34,840 bases of DNA from Deltaproteobacteria bacterium RIFOXYA12_FULL_61_11 (GTDB lineage Bacteria; Bdellovibrionota_F; JAHFAK01; YA12-FULL-61-11), in contig MGSU01000209.1 in NCBI GenBank assembly GCA_001799195.1, positions 1 to 34,840 on the forward strand, read 5' to 3'. Shown here piece after piece: positions 1-7,883 of this stretch. Every line of letters starts with the position of its first letter. The stretch's first letter is position 1. The position numbers were made by a program, and so were the translations under genes. The notes beneath the pieces were generated by a model. The model was not told the origin of the DNA, did no database searches, and was given only the letters and a program-made list of their open reading frames with translations.

Positions 1-274
1 AGGGTGATTCTCGCAGCTTGGTCGAGGAATCCAGCCACGCCAGGGCCGGAGAGCGGCGAATTCCATAGCTGCACATGTACAACACCATTATTTCATTTCT
101 TGATTTCACCTCCGGGGTGCTTTGGTCTTCGCTCTGGTTGACCGTCACCGGTCTGCATTTCTATCCTTATGACCTCAATGCCTGCTTTTCGGTATGGAGT
201 GAGTGGGGGTCGGAGTGCTGCAAAAATCGCTGCAGAAGCTAAGTCCAACGAGGAGTGGGTCTTAGGAGTGGGTC

Positions 275-823
275 TCACTTGTTATCAGTGAAGGCGGCGC
301 CGGGGTTGACAATTGCCTTGGCCGCCTGTTGTGGGACCAACACAGGTATTGGCATTGTGCCTTCCTGTTCATACTCCCACGTAGCCTTGAGGTGCAGGCT
401 CTCCCCCGGTAGAAGCATGCGCACGGCTAGCGTGCAACCCAAGGCCGCGCTGATCTTGGCCATGCTTTCGATGGTGAAGTTGGTCGCGCGGTCCTCGTTG
501 ACGATGCGGCTCATGTACTGCCGGGAGACGCCGACCTTGGCAGCGAGCTGCGCCAGGCTCACACCCGCGCGTTCCTGGGCGCGCAGCAAGTCTTCGACGA
601 AGAAGGCTTGGGCCAGTTCAGCTTGAAAGGCTGGGTCTTGCGCAAGCTCGCGCCCGGCGCAGGTCAGCTCCGCCTGGGCCTCCGGGCTGGGCGCGGTGGC
701 GTCGGCAAAGAGTTCTTCGGCTTCCTGTTCCAATTCGTGAGGAATGGCCCAGGACCGGTTCAGGGAACTAGTAGCATCTTTCTCGCGGTTGCTCATGGTC
801 AGCTCCTCGACATCTTTATCCAA
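275..823 (-). CDS. XRE/HTH-type antitoxin (HigA-like) of a toxin-antitoxin pair
   Basis: ORF 182 aa; HTH segment RAGVSLAQLAAKVGVSRQYMSRIVNEDRATNFTIESMAKISAALG; start overlaps the end of the upstream toxin ORF. The true start may be MSNREKD. Confidence 0.75.
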   Translation of the reverse strand: MDKDVEELTMSNREKDATSSLNRSWAIPHELEQEAEELFADATAPSPEAQAELTCAGRELAQDPAFQAELAQAFFVEDLLRAQERAGVSLAQLAAKVGVSRQYMSRIVNEDRATNFTIESMAKISAALGCTLAVRMLLPGESLHLKATWEYEQEGTMPIPVLVPQQAAKAIVNPGAAFTDNK

Positions 824-1224
824 AGCGCCCGCAACTGGGCAGCCCTGCGGAAGGCATTCTCTTGCTCGGTCTTGCTCGCCTTGGTCTTCCAGTACGTGTT
901 CGTGCAGACCGCAACGGCCGTGCCGTCAACGTGGTCATAGAAGAAGAATACCCGCGCGTGTCCCTTGTCGGCGCGTATTTCATAGATGTCACCCAGGCCC
1001 TCGCCTTCCCCCCGCTTGACCTTTTTGGGGTCACGCACCATGTCGGACCCTGCTACCACCCTTGCCACCTTGAGAATCTTGCGATAGTCGCCCTTCGCTT
1101 CTGTGCGCCACCGGTTGAGTTCTTCCTGCACATGATCCCGCCCATCGCGCTGTACAATGCGCAGCTTCCAGACGGTCTGTTCTTCAGTCCTCAAGCCTGG
1201 GAACACCACCAAGGTTAAGGTCAT
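799..1224 (-). CDS. RelE/HigB-like (Gp49-like) toxin
   Basis: ORF 141 aa with WKLRIVQRDGRDHVQEELNRW...VFFFYDHVDGTAVAVCTNTYWKTKASKTEQENAFRRA, typical of phage-derived Gp49-like/HigB toxins; 25-bp overlap with the HTH ORF. Confidence 0.7.
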   Translation of the reverse strand: MTLTLVVFPGLRTEEQTVWKLRIVQRDGRDHVQEELNRWRTEAKGDYRKILKVARVVAGSDMVRDPKKVKRGEGEGLGDIYEIRADKGHARVFFFYDHVDGTAVAVCTNTYWKTKASKTEQENAFRRAAQLRALWIKMSRS

Positions 1225-1235
1225 GATAGCCGAAA

Positions 1236-1255
1236 TGTCAACCTATACGTTGACA
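1236..1255. promoter_or_regulatory. Putative toxin-antitoxin operator: TGTCAAC-CTATAC-GTTGACA inverted repeat
   Basis: Perfect 7-bp arms, 12 bp upstream of the toxin start codon (1224, minus strand). Confidence 0.5.
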
Positions 1256-1495
1256 TTGGCGCATGGAAAAGACCAGAACCGAGGTTGGTTACCACCAGGG
1301 GTGCTACTGTAGAGTTGCTGGTCACGGCGCTCGCGGAGGTTGGTACTTAAGCTCACGGATGTATCCCCAAGCATCCGCCGCACCACCGGTGATCATCAAT
1401 GGAAACGAATACATACACATTCAAGATCAACGATCGTTCGAAGAGGCGAATCGGTGAACCGAAATCCAATTGCGCCAGGGAAGAGAGTATCGTAG

Positions 1496-1515
1496 GGGCG
1501 CACGGCCGTGCGCCC
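1496..1515. repeat. Perfect 20-bp palindrome GGGCGCACGGCCGTGCGCCC
   Basis: Direct reading; resembles GTAGGGGCGCACGGCCGTGCGCCC palindromes dispersed in many bacterial genomes. Confidence 0.6.
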
Positions 1516-1817
1516 GATGCTCGGTTGTAAAGTTGCAGGAGGGATCCAGGCAGCACCCCTTGTGTTTCATAAGGATGACATACATACAAGATGTTGAATG
1601 ACCACAGGGGGTGATTCTTCTGACTGCTGAATTAGGAATGACGAGGGCTAAGGTGGGATCCATTCACGTGGGATTCATTCGTTGACAGGCAGCTAGAAAC
1701 AAGCAACGATGAAGCATTCAGTAGTTCTTTGACAAGTGAACCGGAACGAGGCTGTCCCTGAACCGGGGTGCATCAAGGATCGGGGGTAAGCCAGTGTGAT
1801 ACAGAGTTGAGCGTGCA

Positions 1818-3110
1818 GTTTGGGACTGCTCTCGAATCAAATGCTTTGAAGCCCGATGCATTGCTCACCCTGCGAAACTGTGAGTTTGGGACTGCTCTCG
1901 AATCAAATGCTTTGAAGCCCCTAAAACATCTGAGTCACCTGAGTCATGTGTTTGGGACTGCTCTCGAATCAAATGCTTTGAAGCCGCAGCTGGATCATGA
2001 GGACCTTGAAATATCGTTTGGGACTGCTCTCGAATCAAATGCTTTGAAGCCCAGGCTTCTTTCTTTCCAAGCCCCCAGTTGGTTTGGGACTGCTCTCGAA
2101 TCAAATGCTTTGAAGCCTCGATGGCACGGTCATACCGTCGATATCGGGGTTTGGGACTGCTCTCGAATCAAATGCTTTGAAGCCAGCCAATCACTACTAT
2201 AGTGATGCCGCTCTGTTTGGGACTGCTCTCGAATCAAATGCTTTGAAGCCACGGTCTCTCGAAGGCGCCGTTGCAGTTCGGTTTGGGACTGCTCTCGAAT
2301 CAAATGCTTTGAAGCCCCGGATGCGGTAATGTACCACCACCATCCCGTTTGGGACTGCTCTCGAATCAAATGCTTTGAAGCCGTTGCATCGGCTACGGAC
2401 GGGGTCTATTACGTTTGGGACTGCTCTCGAATCAAATGCTTTGAAGCCTGGAGGCAACAACGGGTGGGGAGCGAGTGGGTTTGGGACTGCTCTCGAATCA
2501 AATGCTTTGAAGCCCTCCTATGTAACGGCCGTGATCAGCGGCACGTTTGGGACTGCTCTCGAATCAAATGCTTTGAAGCCAACCCACGACCTTGTGCAGC
2601 TTCCCATCGGGTTTGGGACTGCTCTCGAATCAAATGCTTTGAAGCCCGGGGACCGTCGCGGTACGGCATCGGATGAGTTTGGGACTGCTCTCGAATCAAA
2701 TGCTTTGAAGCCAGAGGTCGGCAGTGTTGTGCTCCTCGACATGTTTGGGACTGCTCTCGAATCAAATGCTTTGAAGCCGCGAACGTGTCCTCGGCGTAGA
2801 CAACGCACGGTTTGGGACTGCTCTCGAATCAAATGCTTTGAAGCCCTAATGTCGAGTTTATCGAGTGGGACACTCGTTTGGGACTGCTCTCGAATCAAAT
2901 GCTTTGAAGCCGACCTTGTTTGTTCTATCAACGACCTTGCTCGTTTGGGACTGCTCTCGAATCAAATGCTTTGAAGCCCGCTCTCCACGAGCATGTTTGT
3001 GCCGTTGGGTTTGGGACTGCTCTCGAATCAAATGCTTTGAAGCCCAGCGAGCAGAGCAGGACTATCGGGCCGGAGTTTGGGACTGCTCTCGAATCAAATG
3101 CTTTGAAGCC
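1818..3110 (+). CRISPR. CRISPR array: 20 identical 36-nt repeats GTTTGGGACTGCTCTCGAATCAAATGCTTTGAAGCC, 19 spacers (16 x 30 nt, 3 x 31 nt)
   Basis: Repeats begin at 1818, 1884, 1950, 2016, 2082, 2149, 2215, 2281, 2347, 2413, 2479, 2545, 2611, 2677, 2743, 2810, 2876, 2943, 3009 and 3075. Plus orientation is inferred from the anti-repeat at about 3183-3200. Confidence 0.99.
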
Positions 3111-3136
3111 AGCATTCCTTCAACCTTTTGAAATGT

Positions 3137-3173
3137 GAATTCCTTTGGTGCGTTTTAGGCACTAAAGGAATTC
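3137..3173. other. Stem-loop: 15-bp stem (one G-T wobble on +) with 7-nt loop, GAATTCCTTTGGTGC-GTTTTAG-GCACTAAAGGAATTC
   Basis: Direct reading; sits between the last repeat and the candidate anti-repeat; no T-tract on either side. Confidence 0.75.
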
Positions 3174-3179
3174 GCAAGA

Positions 3180-3270
3180 AATTTCGAGAGCCTCCCACAT
3201 AAGCTGACCAACCCCAGGCTCTCCTGCTCGGCAGGACCCGGGGGTCGCGAGGTCACTTCTTTCTCTCCCC
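3180..3270 (+). ncRNA. Candidate tracrRNA (anti-repeat 3183-3200 plus tail with GC-rich hairpins)
   Basis: TTCGAGAGC (3183-3191) is the exact complement of repeat nt 11-19; after a 2x1 bulge, TCCCA (3193-3197) complements repeat nt 4-8, followed by C/U mismatch, A-U and U-G. The tail has TCCTGC-TCG-GCAGGA (3222-3236) and GACC-CGGG-GGTC (3235-3246), then a pyrimidine-rich tract. Ends are approximate. Confidence 0.7.
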
Positions 3271-3276
3271 TGACAC

Positions 3277-3582
3277 CTAGAAAAAAAACTGCAGTTGTTC
3301 GGGACGTCGTTCCGGTTCCTTGGCTCTGCCGCCGAAGAAGACCCGCATAGCCGACCATTGTAGATCGGTCAGCACCAGCGCGCGCACCTCGCCCTCCTGT
3401 GGTGGTCGGAGCCGGCGAAGATGGGTTTCGACCTTAGCCAGACTGGGGCAGGCCCGAGCATAGACGCTGTACTGGATCCTGTTGAAGCCGTCTCGTTCGA
3501 GGTCCTTGCGGAAGCGTGTGGCGATGCGCCGTTCTTCCTTGGTCCCGACCGGCAGGTCGAACATCACCACCAGCCAAGCCAT
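3277..3582 (-). CDS. cas2: CRISPR-associated endoribonuclease Cas2
   Basis: 101-aa product MAWLVVMFDLPVGTKEERRIATRFRKDLERDGFNRIQYSVYARACPS...; canonical Cas2 N-terminus. The start is inside the longer 3277..3915 ORF, immediately after cas1. Confidence 0.93.
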   Translation of the reverse strand: MAWLVVMFDLPVGTKEERRIATRFRKDLERDGFNRIQYSVYARACPSLAKVETHLRRLRPPQEGEVRALVLTDLQWSAMRVFFGGRAKEPERRPEQLQFFF

Positions 3583-3628
3583 GCGTAGCTCGGAACGCCA
3601 AGGGTAGGTGTGCGGACGCGGCACGGCA

Positions 3629-4609
3629 TCACCTGCGCCGTGCAGTTCGTGAGGCTTTGGGCACAGACGAAGCCGGAAGGAGCGGCGCGGTCTGGGGAAG
3701 GAACTCGGGTAGTTCGAGCGAACTGGGCAAGCGTTCGCCCATCGCCCGGCAGAAGCTCTGGACCATGCGATCGACGCCGTGGAGCAGGTCGGTGACCTTG
3801 CGCTTCGATAGGACTTTTTGTACACAACACGCAGCGGCAGCCCGCGCCCAGGCTCGGAACGCCGCGGCTTCATCTTCCACGGGGGCCTGCTGACGGCAGA
3901 ATTGCCACTGGGCAAGATCGATCATCGGCCGCAGCGGCTCGATCAGGTCGTCGGCCAGGGCAAAACTTCCGGCTTTAGCCGCATGGCCCACTCCAAGGGC
4001 TGGGATAAGCCCGTGTACATAAAGAGAGCGCAGAATCAGGGCACGCAGCACCGCATAGCCGTAATCCAATCTGCCGTTTGCGCCACTGCCGCAACCCGGG
4101 GTGCGACGGCGTTCGGCGGTTTCGCAGGCGGCGAGGTAGCGCGGCCAATAATAGCGGGCGCCCCGTGACTCGGCGGCCCGAGCCTTCTCGTCCGCAAGCC
4201 GTTCGGCCAACGCGGGGAGGAAACCAGGGTCCTCTTCTAAAACCAGTAAACAGCGGGCCTGAGCGCGAAGCTTGGCCTGAATCAACAGGCGAAAAACCCG
4301 TGTCTTCCAGGTTGCATTGAGATTCACCTGCCTGCGCAGGGTGGCTGTTGAGGTGGCTTGGTGGCAAGGCAGCGTGAAACTTGCCGGGCGATACCTGGCG
4401 TCGCACACCAAGAGCGGAACCTTGTGTTCGGCCAAGGCAGAGAGCAGCGGCAGTGAGAGCGTGCCCTGAAAGCTCACCGCGATCACCGCGGCCAGGTCTT
4501 CGAGCGGGAAGTTGTGCTCGTCAACCGCGCCGTCGTTGAGGATGAGGCGGTTCTGGGCGAGGGTGAGCTGCAACCCCGGCTTCAGCAGGTGGAGGAGGTG
4601 ATGCCCCAT
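3629..4609 (-). CDS. cas1: CRISPR-associated integrase Cas1 (type II)
   Basis: 326 aa; NGRLDYGYAVLRALILRSLYVHGLIPALGVGHAAKAGSFALADDLIEPLRPMID is a typical type II Cas1 core. Confidence 0.95.
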   Translation of the reverse strand: MGHHLLHLLKPGLQLTLAQNRLILNDGAVDEHNFPLEDLAAVIAVSFQGTLSLPLLSALAEHKVPLLVCDARYRPASFTLPCHQATSTATLRRQVNLNATWKTRVFRLLIQAKLRAQARCLLVLEEDPGFLPALAERLADEKARAAESRGARYYWPRYLAACETAERRRTPGCGSGANGRLDYGYAVLRALILRSLYVHGLIPALGVGHAAKAGSFALADDLIEPLRPMIDLAQWQFCRQQAPVEDEAAAFRAWARAAAACCVQKVLSKRKVTDLLHGVDRMVQSFCRAMGERLPSSLELPEFLPQTAPLLPASSVPKASRTARRR

Positions 4610-7600
4610 AGCCGAGTGCCTCCATTAAGTGACGGATATGCAACTCGAAGCCGTAGTATGGCAAGCCTGCGCTGAGAAACCCTTCTTTCCCTTGTACGAT
4701 GTGTGCTGGGCAAAGCCGTACATTCCCATTCTTATTGCATGACATGAATCGGTACTTCCCAGCTTGGGCTTTATTGGTAGCGCTCACAACCACTTCTCTT
4801 GGGAACTCGATGAGCTGCTTTTTCTGAAAGACATAAACCGGCGTGGGAAAACTAGCACGCAGTTGTCCGAGCTTTTCCCAAGGTTTCACCAGGTAGACTG
4901 CCCAGGTCCTTCCCTTCTTTGGATCAGGATAGACCAGATACGCAGTAGCATCGGTGTACTCGACGAAGACATTCGGACGCACCTCTCTACAGGCAGCAGG
5001 GTCCTTACCCAACACGTGGACCTTGTGAATGGGACGACCAGTTCCTGGATTATGTAGCGTTGCAACGAAAGCCGGGCTGAGTTTCCCCGTGTTGGGGGCT
5101 TTCTGTTGAAATGCATGCTCGTCGCCATGGGTGCGGCGAAATTCGGACAATGCCGCGGCGATGTAGCGCATTAGGACCTGGGGATAGATGTCATTGAGCT
5201 GTTTCTCTTTCAACTGGACTAACGGGACGCGCGTCACCAGTACCGTAGTTTCCTTGCCTTTGCGGTCGCGCTGCGGCCGCGGTCCGTAGGCCGTGGTGTT
5301 CATCATCTTCTGCTTCGCCGAAGTCCCCACCTTCTGCGTGGGGACGATATCCGGGACGCGTGCTCTGATCTGGGACCGAAGATGGTCGAAGGGGGTGCGC
5401 CACTGCTCGCGACGTGCCGAACCGAAGGGTGGTGCTTCCCGCCATCCCCCCCGCGAGAGAGGTTGATGGGCAGCCCAGGGCAAGGTACAGGCGATGACCG
5501 CGGCATCGAGGGCATGATGGCGCAGGTCGTGGCGGTTCTTGCCGCCTTCGTCATCCAGAGCAGAGGGCAGTAGTTCATCAAGTCCCCAGCAACGTCTGAT
5601 GCCGGCGGTGAGATAGCCGTTGGTGAGTTGGAAGAACTGTCCGGGTCCACCGGGCTGGTCGCTGGGGTCGCGGCCTTCCGGGGTGAGCCAGTTTTGGCGG
5701 AGCAGGCATAAGCCGCGGAGGGCACGGGCGATATAGGCGGTTTGGGTCAGGTCAGCAGGCGGTGCGAGCAGCGCGAGCGCCTCCTCCGGGTTGCCCTGGT
5801 GAAGGAACAACTGGAGCTTGAGGCCCTTGAAATGCTCACGGGCGAAGCGTTCGAGGCACGGCCAACGATCGGCCTCGCCCCAGGCAGCATGGGGTAGCTG
5901 ATCGTGCTTCTCGTGGTTGCAGTGGGTGTGGGCGACGGTGAGGTTGACCTGCTGGTCGCTCCCCCCGAGGGCCCGCGGCAGGATGTGTTCGATCTCGGCG
6001 TCGGCAAGATCGGCATGAAAGGGCTGGTGGCAGTAGGGGCAGACTTTCCCTACCTCTTTGGCCAAGCGGAAACGGAGCACGGCCTGGCTGCCTGCCGCGT
6101 GATGCTCTGCGGCCTCCTGTCTGGCTGCCTCGCGTTCCTCGCGCTGAGTGGCTTGTTTCTTTTTCAAGTCGTCGTTTGCTTTCTTGCCCAGCCCCAGCGA
6201 ACGCACTGCCTCGACCACGATCACCGCTGGCGAACCATGGTCCCGTTCGAGCCGATCGAGCAACCGGTCCAGCGCCTCGACCCGCTGGCGGACCAGAGGG
6301 TTGCGCAGCTCTCGCACGTACCGTGCGCGCGCGCTGGCGAGCGATTCTCCTGGCCGACGGAGCAGCGGTTGGAAGGTGCGGATGGTCCCCGTCCGCTCGT
6401 ACTCGTACCGCACAGCGCGCAAACAGGGGCGACAGAAAGCACAGCGACCATCGCTCAGTTTCCTGGCAGTGAGTTGCTGCCCTGGCAGGAGTTCGTACCC
6501 GTTCCGGTCTGCCCATTGCTGTACCAAGAGGTCGCGAGCCTGATCCTTCTTCTTGATACCCGGTTCGAGTGGTGTGTACCCACCGGTCTTGGCCAGCGCG
6601 CGCAACTCTTTCAATCCGGCTTGGTGCTTGGCGAGAATGTCGGCCAGCTCGGGAAGTGCAGCCTGGCCCACCGGTACCGCTTTACCCTGCACGGCGGAGA
6701 ACACCCTGTAATTCCCGAGCACAATCGCCCGCTGGGCCTCGGCGAACTCGGGGGCATCGGCCCGGCAGACGTTGTTCACCCCACAGGCCACGCACTTCCC
6801 CGGCTTGCGGTTGTCGAAGCGGGCTTGTCGCTGGTGCCAGACCCCGCCGTGGAGGCGATGTTGTCGACCCGCCGCTTCCGGTGCAGGGTGGTGACTGTCC
6901 TCTCCCCACGCGCCGTACAAGATGCGTTCGCGGGCTACGTAGAGGGTGGGCCACCTTTCACGCTGGGCTTCGACGATGGCCAGAAACTCCTCGCGGAGCA
7001 ACTCGCGAGGGAAGATAAGGTTCTTATGCCCCTCCGGCGCAATGGCCTGGCCAGGCTTCGGCCGTGGCAAGCACCCCATGGTGCGATCCCAGCGGCCTTC
7101 CTTCAGGGCGAGGTAGTGGCAGGCGAAACGGCACCCCCGGTCCTTCATGGCGGCTAGGAGCCCAGCGATCCGCGCAGCGGTCTCCTTGGCCTCTTTTTGA
7201 GCCGTCTTCTGCTCGGCCGTCAGTTCAGGCTCGTCATCCGCCGTCCGTTCCACTGTCTTCTTCTTCCACCATGCGTCGAGCCAGCCCCGGTGCTTCCAGA
7301 GGTGGAACAGGGCGGCGTGCAGCTCTTCGGGGCGCAATGGTTCGCCGTTCAAGGCCTGAAGGCGCAAGACCGCTGGGCTATCTAGTTCCGCGTTTGCCCC
7401 GGGACTTGGCAAACCGACCTCGGTAAGCATCGCCCTGAGTTGTTGCATCCTCTGGCGTCGGCTGCGGATGGTCCTGCGCATACGACGCAGGGTACGCCGC
7501 TCTTCGAGATTTCCCACTTTCTCTGGCACTACCAGCACACCGAGGTCGAGGAGATCAGGACCCCGGCGCACTGCCCAGCCTAGCCCGGCGGTTCCGACAT

Positions 7601-7658
7601 CGAGCCCTATAACGAGACCATGATGAAAACGTTCGTTGAGCACGCTTGTCTCGGTCAT
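4521..7658 (-). CDS. cas9: Cas9 endonuclease, compact type II-C-like
   Basis: 1045 aa; RuvC-I GLVIGLDVGTAGLGWAV, Arg-rich bridge helix RRTLRRMRRTIRSRRQRMQQL, RuvC-II VIVVEAVRSLG, HNH AEIEHILPRALGGSDQQVNLTVAHTHCNHEKHD, RuvC-III HHALDAAVIA. No csn2 or cas4 in the operon. Confidence 0.96.
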   Translation of the reverse strand: MTETSVLNERFHHGLVIGLDVGTAGLGWAVRRGPDLLDLGVLVVPEKVGNLEERRTLRRMRRTIRSRRQRMQQLRAMLTEVGLPSPGANAELDSPAVLRLQALNGEPLRPEELHAALFHLWKHRGWLDAWWKKKTVERTADDEPELTAEQKTAQKEAKETAARIAGLLAAMKDRGCRFACHYLALKEGRWDRTMGCLPRPKPGQAIAPEGHKNLIFPRELLREEFLAIVEAQRERWPTLYVARERILYGAWGEDSHHPAPEAAGRQHRLHGGVWHQRQARFDNRKPGKCVACGVNNVCRADAPEFAEAQRAIVLGNYRVFSAVQGKAVPVGQAALPELADILAKHQAGLKELRALAKTGGYTPLEPGIKKKDQARDLLVQQWADRNGYELLPGQQLTARKLSDGRCAFCRPCLRAVRYEYERTGTIRTFQPLLRRPGESLASARARYVRELRNPLVRQRVEALDRLLDRLERDHGSPAVIVVEAVRSLGLGKKANDDLKKKQATQREEREAARQEAAEHHAAGSQAVLRFRLAKEVGKVCPYCHQPFHADLADAEIEHILPRALGGSDQQVNLTVAHTHCNHEKHDQLPHAAWGEADRWPCLERFAREHFKGLKLQLFLHQGNPEEALALLAPPADLTQTAYIARALRGLCLLRQNWLTPEGRDPSDQPGGPGQFFQLTNGYLTAGIRRCWGLDELLPSALDDEGGKNRHDLRHHALDAAVIACTLPWAAHQPLSRGGWREAPPFGSARREQWRTPFDHLRSQIRARVPDIVPTQKVGTSAKQKMMNTTAYGPRPQRDRKGKETTVLVTRVPLVQLKEKQLNDIYPQVLMRYIAAALSEFRRTHGDEHAFQQKAPNTGKLSPAFVATLHNPGTGRPIHKVHVLGKDPAACREVRPNVFVEYTDATAYLVYPDPKKGRTWAVYLVKPWEKLGQLRASFPTPVYVFQKKQLIEFPREVVVSATNKAQAGKYRFMSCNKNGNVRLCPAHIVQGKEGFLSAGLPYYGFELHIRHLMEALGYGASPPPPAEAGVAAHPRPEPPHPQRRRG

Positions 7659-7755
7659 GATGATGGCTCAGCCTTCAGAGTGTTGGTTGGATCGGTAGTA
7701 CTTCATGCATGTGGCGATGACAACCTCGTTGACAGTGAGATGATTCTTCTGATCC

Positions 7756-7786
7756 CCCTACCCCCCTTGAGGGACATCCGGTGTCC
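7756..7786 (+). repeat. 31-bp direct repeat copy 1 (CCCTACCCCCCTTGAGGGACATCCGGTGTCC) with GGACA-TCCGG-TGTCC hairpin
   Basis: 28/31 identical to 8889-8919. Confidence 0.75.
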
Positions 7787-7883
7787 GTGGGTGCGATTTT
7801 TTTTACGAGATGATCGCGCGGCCTTCTTCAGCCGCGCTCCAGCTCCCGGTCGAGGTGGCGCGGGTTGATCGAGGGGGATGTTG

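Noticed and set aside
1768-3138. ORFs with repeated GTALESNALKP / WDCSRIKCFEA / SKHLIREQSQT peptides
   Set aside because: These are translations of the CRISPR repeat with its 66-nt period (22 codons); not proteins.
3583-3915. N-terminal extension of the cas2 ORF
   Set aside because: It overlaps cas1 in another frame; the canonical Cas2 start MAWLVVMFDLP is at 3582.
5904-7157. 417-aa + strand ORF
   Set aside because: Antisense to cas9 HNH/RuvC coding region.
7816-7837. GCGCGGC-CTTCTTCA-GCCGCGC stem-loop considered as terminator between dinD-like gene and cas9
   Set aside because: No T-tract follows on the transcribed minus strand (an A-run is found instead); left as an unassigned hairpin.
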